NCBI GenBank assembly: GCA_004794655.1
Contig: SMMW01000634.1
Location: 4,674,501 to 4,738,500 of the forward strand
Source: Marisa cornuarietis
Lineage: Eukaryota > Mollusca > Gastropoda > Architaenioglossa > Ampullariidae
Length of the DNA: 64,000 nucleotides
Reading direction: 5' to 3'
Position numbers and translations under genes: made by a program. Below the pieces are notes generated by a model. That model did not search any database and was not told the origin of the DNA. It saw only the letters and a list, made by a program, of their open reading frames with translations. Every line of letters starts with the position of its first letter. The first letter of the stretch is position 1. Shown here piece by piece: positions 56,678 to 64,000 of this stretch.

Positions 56678-56911
56678 GGCCGCCATGTTTCGTACTTTCT
56701 CGGGCAAGGACACAAGCTACGCCTGATGCGGGACGTAGAAGGGACTATTGTTTTTACAAAGAAGTCCCGAGACCCTCGGCCCTTGGCGCTCAGATGACTA
56801 CAGGTAGAAGAACAAAAGTTAGTTTCCGCGCTACGATTTAGATGAAGTCGTTTAACACGGAAACATGGCGGCCTATTTGTGCCGCTCCAGGACTGTATTT
56901 GACACGTGACT
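56678..56911. promoter_or_regulatory. Possible bidirectional promoter with mirrored YY1/TISU-like start sites
   Basis: GAAACATGGCGGCC occurs at 56860-56873 on the + strand and at 56691-56678 on the - strand. It matches the YY1 site and nearly matches TISU, the initiator of genes with very short 5' UTRs (established for animals). Each is followed by a donor: CGTGACT|GTGAGT at 56911/56912 on the + strand, and GCTTT|GTAAGG on the - strand near 56670. CACGTGAC, an E-box, lies at about 56903. On the + strand the frame from the ATG stops before the donor; on the - strand it is open to the donor. Confidence 0.35.
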
Positions 56912-57082
56912 GTGAGTAAACGATTGTTGTGCAGCCTGAAATTTTAAGCAGAAAAAAACTTAGAACGTCGGTATCTTATCGTTTAGGCATAACTTGCCAT
57001 TTAATGTTTTTCTTAAGACATCAGAAGACTGAAGAATATTTCTGTATTCACCTGTGTTTGTGTTAGAGAGCCTGGTGATATT

Positions 57083-57260
57083 AATATTATTATTAATATT
57101 AAAGGTTATTTTTTATAGCGCCATATCCCAGCCCTAAGAGCAGGCTCATGGCGCTTTACAAATAATACTAATTATAACAACAATAATCATGATAGGGAGA
57201 AATTGAAGAAACCAACCAAGAGGACAGGAAAGAAAAAGGGATAACGCATAGAAACGGGAA
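57083..57260 (-). repeat. Interspersed repeat resembling LINE 3' end
   Basis: TTTTTATAGCGCCATATCCC and GAGCAGGCTCATGGCGCTTT parallel the text at 57735-57790. ATT/AAT-rich microsatellite-like sequence adjoins it. This is probably the 3' terminal part of a 5'-truncated element lying on the minus strand. Confidence 0.5.
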
Positions 57261-57720
57261 TAATAACAATAATACAAAATTGTAGTGCTATCTGATAAAT
57301 AACTTCAAGAATACGGTACTTCATTATCCAACGAGTCTATGAAATTAAAATAACTGCATAAATTGCTTTTTAAAAAGTCCTGGCGACAGAAGAAAACTGC
57401 AGACCAGATTTGTCTGGGGGGACTGGCGACACGCCGAAGATTTAGAGTTTAGATCTGCAATTGTTTGTCATAGTTGCAGTTTTATCCTTTAGTCTACCTG
57501 TGGAAATGGAAAAAAATTGACTAGCCTTCGTAACATGTTGCGATCTTAGCGCTCGCGCATGATTTCGTAACCTTGGTCTACGAAGCCACTCCTAGTTGAC
57601 ACAATGAATGTGCCATGAAATATCAGTTTTAATAGCCTTGCCTGTTTGAAATATTGGAAATAATACCATTTTCACGTAAATTTATATGCTGTTAAAGTGG
57701 ATGCCACTTTTAAGAGACAT

Positions 57721-58215
57721 AATAATAATAATAATAGTGAAGATTTTTATAGCGCATATTCACACTCATAGAGAGCATGCTCTTAGCGCTTAAAACGAGG
57801 AAGAGACGTGGACTAAGTAGACACAGAACAAAGGGGACGAAAGAAAACGACAGTACTGACGAAACAGAAAACATTAAAAGGCATCAAGTAACAGGAACAG
57901 AGAAATATAGTGATTATGCGAGAAAGATGGGTAAAGTAGCAAGAGGGAAGGGGGCGGGGTTAAGAAGGACTAGCATTGTGTGGACTGTGTTAGGAGTAAT
58001 GCTCAAGGAAGAGGTGCGTTTTCAGTGCAGATTTGAAAGATTCAGTTGTAGGAAGGTGGCGGATATGGAAAGGGAAAGAGTTCCATTGTTTTGCAGCACA
58101 GTAGCCAAAAGTCCTGTGACCATATGATGTTGTTCTGGTGACAGGAACAGTTAGGATACGGTCGTCAGACGAAGAGCGTAGTTGTCTGTAGTTGTGATGA
58201 TGTAGACACACGTGT
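57721..58215 (-). pseudogene. LINE fragment: C-terminal end of the reverse-transcriptase ORF and 3' tail
   Basis: The minus-strand frame 58211-57990 reads RILTVPVTRTTSYGHRTFGY, then AAKQWNSFPFHIRHLP and FKSALKTHLFLEHY, the common C-terminal signature of CR1/L2/Rex-type LINE polyproteins (WN-LP-IR-FK-LKTHLF). It runs into a 3' tail with GCGCTATAAAAATC ending in an ATT repeat at 57721-57736. It is 5'-truncated and has no intact RT domain. Confidence 0.8.
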
Positions 58216-60481
58216 TACGTCACGGTTGTACGTTATTGTGTCTCAATGTGATAATTGTTCACTTTTTTCTGCACGTTTTGCAAGTAAATTGTTAATCTCT
58301 TTGCTGCCAAGCGGATTTTTTAAGCGGCAGGAAAGTCCCGAGGTTTTTTAAATTTTTTGGACGATGATTTTTTTTTTTTTTTGGCTGTAGTGATTCAGAT
58401 TCGGCATTTTAGGCGAGAATATTTTCTGGACTGTTGAGAACTGGCTAGGGTGGGTTTCGATCAATGCAGGATGTTTTTTTCCCGTAACATTTGTACGAGT
58501 TGTTTTCTATTTATAGAACCACATTGCTTGTTGATCGCCGAAAGCTTGAACAGACAAACGCCTCATAATTTTTCAAGATTTTTGTGCTATCAATTAGCTT
58601 TGTTGTAATTCATTCATTCATTTACACTTGCTCACTTTTCATAGAATACTTCTTAAAAAAAATGTTTTACTTTATGGTCGTGAGGTCGGGCTTAGTAATA
58701 AAATAATTTGACCGTGGGTCACATCTTGTTTTTGTAGTTTAAACGAAATATGACCTAAACACCACTTATGCTCATAAAGTAAACTTTATAGATGATTGCA
58801 CATAAATTGTGTAACTATTATTATTTAAAAAAAACAATGATATTAGCGATGCTGACATTACAGACCTCGCTGTATAAATAATGAATGTTCTTAAGCTTTC
58901 TTTTAATATTTATTTTCCAGGTGTGCAATATTCTGTTTTGTTGGTTTTCAATCTGTTATTTTGTTTTACAACTTTACGAACGCCGCCAAGCGGTGTTTCT
59001 GACATTTTTATGACAGCTTTAAATGTATTTGATATAATGAGATCGTTGCTTTAAATTGAATACTCATTTAGTGCAATGTGACAGGCTGAACAGGCTTAGG
59101 ACAAAAAGCACAAACTGTTAAAAGTGCTGTTGAGTTTGCTCAAGGCAGATGGCTCCATCATCTGCTTTAGTTGTGTGGAAGCTTTCTGTTGCCTTGCTGT
59201 AACTAAGACGCATGTCTTGTATTTGTTCACTGTGAACGTTATGGACGTGCCATGGACCATATATATATATATATATATTATTACTGGTAGATAAATATTC
59301 CATTTTATTCGCGTTGCCTGTGTACAGATATCAGATATAGATGGGAAGGATGTTATAGTAATGTTACATTATTATTTACGACAAACATGGCAAACGAACA
59401 CCGTATAGTGCGACAGGATTTGTCATTCTTTTAGCGAATAAAAGGAGGGTTATATGAAGAGCGCCTTTCACTTTGTACGAGCGAGCTGTGGGGTGGGGGG
59501 AGGTGAGGGTGTGGAGGTCACATTCACGTGAAACACTCGCACCTTTTTGAATCCTCTCACCTGCAGCTTACCTGCATAATTACAGGATGCACACCGTGCG
59601 CGTCAGTCCTGTGTGTATCATTACTGTTTGGTTTTCTCCTGTCTCGTTACGGTCTTGCTGTTATGCTTTATTTACATACTTTAAATACAAGAATGATCAT
59701 GGCTACATAGTGTCAAAGTTTTTTTTAATTTTTTTATCTACCCTGGATTGAACTTATAGACTTTGCTAAACAGTAGAAATTACCAAAAGTTTTAAAAAGG
59801 AAATTAGTTTTTATTCTAATCGGTTACATCAGCAGATGATCTTCGATTCTGGAGCTATTCTTTAAAAAATCATGTAACTCAGAAAAAACGAATATAGTAA
59901 TAACAAATCCCTTTGTCAACCGAGAACATGCTATTAACATATCAGACGTAGAAAAGCTTTACACTGGACACCCTGGGATTCAAAAGCAGCCTTTCCACAT
60001 TTATCTTAAATATACCAGTCCAAGTCATTTTCCGAGTTTGCATTGAACTTATGCTCTCTGACATCCACGAAAACAATCTAATCCTTCTTTTCTCTTCTTT
60101 TTCAAAATTAATAACATCGTCCAGCCAGTCAACAATGTACTGAAAACTACTTTTAAAAGGACTTTATTATCTACGATCGTGAAAGAAACTTTGCCAGCTA
60201 TACCAGATCTGTGTCATCGACAATCAGCAAGAAGGTAATGAAGTCTAGTTTTAATAGTACAGAATATCCCCACAGGCATTAAGCCAGTGTGGGCCCAATT
60301 TGGGTAAAGATTAGTGGATGCGGTCCCCAAGTACTTAGCAAGACAATTTGAAAATAGAAAAAGATAAAATCCAAATAAATAGAGTGAACATTTAATATTC
60401 AAACTTCAAAAATATGGCTCACAACTACACACAATGCGAAAAGTCAGGCAGGCAAACCTTTGCAGTGAAAAATGAAACAAA

Positions 60482-60805
60482 ATGATGAGGGAACAACTTC
60501 AAGAAGGCTCATGGCCTGTCAATAATATAAGTTGTTACGGAGGCCATGACATAAGCCCTAAAACCGGCAAAGCCCTTATCGTAACCCTGACAGAAATCCT
60601 AAGCCTCATCCAAGAGCCATCACACACGGGAGTCCTGTGCGAGGTCGTCGACCCTGGCATCGTCGTCATTAGCAGCAGAATTCAGCAGCAAAACCGCTTG
60701 ACCCTGGCGACCTGTGCTGCTGTTGTCAAGGGACGCTGCACTGCAAGTTCCCGCGATCACGATGCAATGTAAAATGTCTCTAATGTACTTCAAAATACGA
60801 ATAAA
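60482..60805 (+). CDS. Small orphan open frame with downstream AATAAA
   Basis: A 96-codon frame (60482-60772) begins MMREQLQEGSWPVNNIS and ends SSRDHDAM. It is somewhat more GC-rich than its surroundings and is followed 27 nt later by AATAAA at 60800-60805, so it could be a terminal exon of an unrecognised transcript. No domain is recognisable and it may be chance. Confidence 0.15.
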
Positions 60806-60889
60806 TTGTGTTTCTTTTTCTGTCTTAATCGATCCACATCTATCTTCATTTGTGTGTTTGTAAGTTTTAGTCGTAGGTAGCTGATTATA

Positions 60890-60990
60890 GATGACTCGAC
60901 CGTTAGACGAAACGACTTAGTCAAACTGACCCTAGTCGAAACGACCGTTAGTCGAACTGACCCTAGTCAAATCGACCCTAAACGAATCGA
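60890..60990 (+). repeat. Short tandem repeat of CGACC/GTCGAA units
   Basis: Irregular repetition of GTCGAAACGACC, TAGTCGAACTGACCC and similar words, unit about 15 or 31 bp. Confidence 0.7.
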
Positions 60991-61434
60991 CCGGGAACCA
61001 ACTGCAATGACCGTGATTGTTGCCCATGAAATTGATAAGAAGTTTGACTTACCAGTCTGTTGAATGAATTCAGTTTGGACCATTTAATTATTTTTTAACT
61101 TCATTCCAAGCTTCTAAATAAAGTTCCAAAATGTAGGGCTGTATTCCAAATTCAGCTGTTTCATTTTCTGGGGGGAAAAATTGCTCCTTGAACACGAGTA
61201 CCTGAGCGATGTTTCTTCATTTGACTTGAAGACATCCACACTCGCTGTCCAAATACTACCCGCGCGAGAGAGCTCTTAAGTATAGCAGAGTATTTTTTCC
61301 CTGATTACCTTGTGGCAGGTGAGAATGTCGATGTTTAAAGGCTTATATATTTAAAATTAAACATAATTATATACTCATGTATTGGGAATTATTATTTTAA
61401 AACGAGCTTAACCCGATCATAAAAAATGTTGCAC

Positions 61435-62095
61435 TCGGTTTGTCCCTTAACAGTCAGGTCCTCGTCGGAAAGTACCTACAGCATGGCAGGGATCTCTCCC
61501 ATAAATGTATCGACTTTAAGAAAGCCTTAGGGTGTGGCATCATTGGCCATGGAGTGTGCTACTAACATTTAATGTGGACCCCAGTACTCTTCAACAACAA
61601 AGTGGGTAAGCTCTTTTCCACGACACTGGTGTATACCAGGGCTGCACATTTTCCCTAGTACACACGCCTGTAAATATTCGTGCGGGATACACTTCAGAAT
61701 CATCACACCTCAATCGGAGTGGAGATCAGCATGGACAAGAGCAAAGTCATTGTGAACACCACTGAATCAAGCACGTCAGCGATCTGAATGAGTGGGGTAC
61801 AGATTGAGGAGGTGCGGTCCTGTAAGTAAATAGGCGCAACCATTTCTAAGGACAGCAGTTGCGCTGGTGACGTATGTTTCAGGATTACAACAGCAACGGC
61901 ACCGATGGCCAGGATAGAAAAAAATTGGGATAGGAGAAGTGCTAGCTTCCACACTAAATGCCGGCTTTTACAAGTCACTTGTGTCCATTATGCTGTAGGC
62001 TGCGAGACGTGAACCCTGCTCACAGAGCCGGAGCGTCGGATGTCAGCGTTTAAAAATAAAGTGCTCCAAGAGACGAAAATGCTAGAAGAAGGAAA
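61435..62095 (+). pseudogene. Decayed non-LTR retrotransposon RT-to-C-terminus fragment
   Basis: One frame reads KYLQHGRDLSHKCIDFKKAL (RT motif with the catalytic-Asp region). Later text carries TTLVYTRAAHFP, a decayed VRQGC-type motif. Then come VEISMDKSKVIVNTTESS, MSGVQIEEVRS, GATISKDSS and TLLTEPERRMSAFKNKVL, a thumb and C-terminal pattern of a widespread invertebrate LINE family. The YADD block is missing between the parts, and stops and frame changes abound. Clade not assigned. Confidence 0.8.
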
Positions 62096-62349
62096 AACTG
62101 AGTGAGCGAAACAGAAAATTAGTTTTAAATATATTAGCTTCTGGATCTATATGTTTCAGTGATGTCGTCTGGTGACAGATGTGTTCGTGTCATTCTGCAT
62201 CCGTGCTTGTAACTGGACCGCTGTCGCCTTCGCTTCTTCAGTGCCAGGACTGTGCTCTGTTCTCAACTGTGTTGCCCTCAAACTTCAATAATCCGATGAA
62301 CCTTTCTTTTTATTGGCCTACACTTGATATTCAAGACATTGCATATATT

Positions 62350-62570
62350 GAACCTCGCTTTGCGTAGATCAACTTCAAAGGAAAGTCCGGTGCGGGCGGG
62401 AAGAGAGTGAGAGTAAAATAATGATAAAACACTGACACTGTTTTTGAGATCAGCATCCATTGTTATTATGTTTGTGTGTTTTTCTTTTTAGTAAAGCGCT
62501 TTGAGCCTCCCTTTAATGGTGGGGAAAAGCGCTATACAAATTAACTTCATCATCATCATCATCGTCATTC
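62350..62570 (+). repeat. LINE 3' tail (L2-like) ending in (CAT)n
   Basis: AAAGCGCTTTGAGCCTCCC followed by GGGGAAAAGCGCTATACAAA and a CAT repeat at about 62550-62566 matches the terminal hairpin-like signature of L2 elements (family knowledge). The upstream limit is uncertain. Confidence 0.7.
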
Positions 62571-63489
62571 TCTGGAAGTTTACTATTTTGACCGGACACT
62601 CGTCATTTTTATACATAAATGTAATGTACAGGAATACACCGACGCAATTTTATGTCAGAAAAATAATCTCCAGACACAAAGTAAGCAAAGGAATGCTGTC
62701 GTGCTGCTAGGTGTTAAGAGGCGTAAACAAGCACAAGCGCACTTCCTGTCCTCTAATCTACTCGGCGCCACATGTTGAGTTGTCCCCCATTTCCCGTTGT
62801 CATGGCAGAGCGTGACGTCATAGCTGTGAGATCATTTTTGAGACTGATATGTTATGAATGTCGTCATTCTCACTCTGACGTCAAGACAATGCATCATGGG
62901 AAGGTCGTCTGTTTACCAGACTCTCGCAGTCGACAGGAGGAGGATAACACCTGTTGTTATCTCTCGCCTTCCACTACCCTGCATGTCTGTTGCTGTCACT
63001 GGTAGCTACCTGACAGGGAGTACAGTGAGGTCCATCAACATCATCAGCTCTTGCAGTGCGCTAGTCTCCGAATCTGCGTAACGGAGTTTTAGCTTCCACA
63101 TCACAACTGCTTCTTCCATCACTCAACAGGTGAGGATAATTCACACAAGAACTTGACAAAATTTTGATAAATCAGGATAATGCTGAGAAGAAAATCAAGC
63201 CGGGTACGCCGAACTTTAAACTCAAGAGCTTTAAATAACCTTACTTGTTAAACTCTAGCTAGTTTCCAGGCAGCTACCGTGTTTGCCACGTGCATTCAAA
63301 AGTCTTCAATATGCGCGTTGAGTTTAATTTACATCTAAAAATTAAAATGAGCCAAATTAAACCCATTTAACATCTCACACGTTATATTTGTACTTGTCAC
63401 TATTATTAGTGTATGATGCTTGGACTTGTGATAAGTCAACCACCTTAATTATGTCCAGAATGAACTATAAGTAGATGCCTCATCGAATA

Positions 63490-63852
63490 CAGTGGAACCT
63501 CGGCTACAGGACGCCTTCGATAGCGAAAATTTCGGATAACAACAAAAAAATTTCGTTAAAAATTTGCACCGGATACCGAACAAAATTCGGATACCAGTCA
63601 CGTCACTCGCAAGTGACCGACCAGTATCTCAGACCAAGCATCATTCGCGCTCGAGACACAGCTACGATCGGTCGTTTGTTATCTTTATCTGTGCGCATCC
63701 TTCTTATTTAGTGATTTTAGTGCTTTATTTTAATAACACGTGTAAATCTATTTCCTTTATTTCTAATGGGGAAAATTGTTTCGGGTACCGAACATTTCGG
63801 ATACCGACCAACTTTCCAGAACGGATTGTGCTCGTTAGCCGAGGTTCCATTG
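63490..63852. mobile_element. 363-bp MITE with TA duplication (Tc1/mariner-pogo-type ends)
   Basis: The left end CAGTGGAACCTCGGCTA and the right end, reverse-complemented, CAATGGAACCTCGGCTA are near-perfect terminal inverted repeats flanked by TA on both sides (63488-63489 and 63853-63854). The subterminal region contains further CGGATACCGAA-type repeats in both orientations, so the element can form a long hairpin. There is no transposase, so it would be mobilised in trans. CAGTGGAACCTCGG ends are typical of pogo/Tigger-like elements (family knowledge). Confidence 0.9.
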
Positions 63853-64000
63853 TATTTTTACGATAAATGCGTGGTGTTACACTTAATTAAAACTGAAGAT
63901 CAGTTTTTGTTAATGTGCCAGTCAGAACACGCTAGATGTTTCTTTAAAAAATTCATGAACGTGAAACTGGATACAAAGGGAAACGAAAATGCTGCAGTGG

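Overview
This is animal nuclear DNA. It is AT-rich and intron-dominated, with GT-AG introns, many dinucleotide and tetranucleotide microsatellites, tRNA-derived SINEs flanked by target-site duplications, several decayed non-LTR retrotransposons and a TA-flanked MITE. The style of the SINEs, the LINE tails ending in ATT repeats and the receptor sequence suggest a lophotrochozoan, most likely a mollusc and perhaps a gastropod. That placement is inference, because no species marker is present.

One protein-coding gene can be reconstructed with confidence. It lies on the + strand and encodes a class B1 (secretin-family) G-protein-coupled receptor, most like parathyroid-hormone-type receptors. Twelve exons between 38270 and 54635 join in frame through twelve matching splice phases to give 542 codons plus a TGA stop. 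They encode the N-terminal helix, a six-cysteine hormone-binding domain, seven membrane segments and a long basic, Ser-rich tail. A 3' UTR follows, with an AATAAA at 55953. Two upstream exons are likely part of the same gene: a GC-rich non-coding first exon ending at 6829, and a signal-peptide exon at 25350-25518. The signal exon cannot splice directly to the 38270 exon without shifting frame, so at least one small coding exon is probably missing from my model (a weak phase-compatible candidate is at 32954-33047).

Layout: 1-6300 is non-genic with two SINEs and a long TG/CA microsatellite region. 6360-6829 is the candidate first exon. 6830-25349 is intron with a 125-bp higher-order satellite at 21186-21955. 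25350-25518 is the signal-peptide exon. 25519-38269 is intron with a second copy of the first SINE family, an antisense LINE fragment and small tandem repeats. 38270-55975 is the receptor body, whose introns hold a GATA/GGTA compound microsatellite, an L1-like LINE remnant and a 69-bp inverted repeat. 56000-64000 is downstream intergenic DNA with a possible bidirectional promoter, LINE remnants and a 363-bp MITE.

I found no clearly novel multi-gene system. The most interesting points are the receptor itself with its splice architecture (a 42-nt TM7 exon and a stop codon created exactly at the TM4 donor), a pair of 38-nt exon-like cassettes, the mirrored ATGGCGGCC start sites near 56.7 kb, and the young satellite array.
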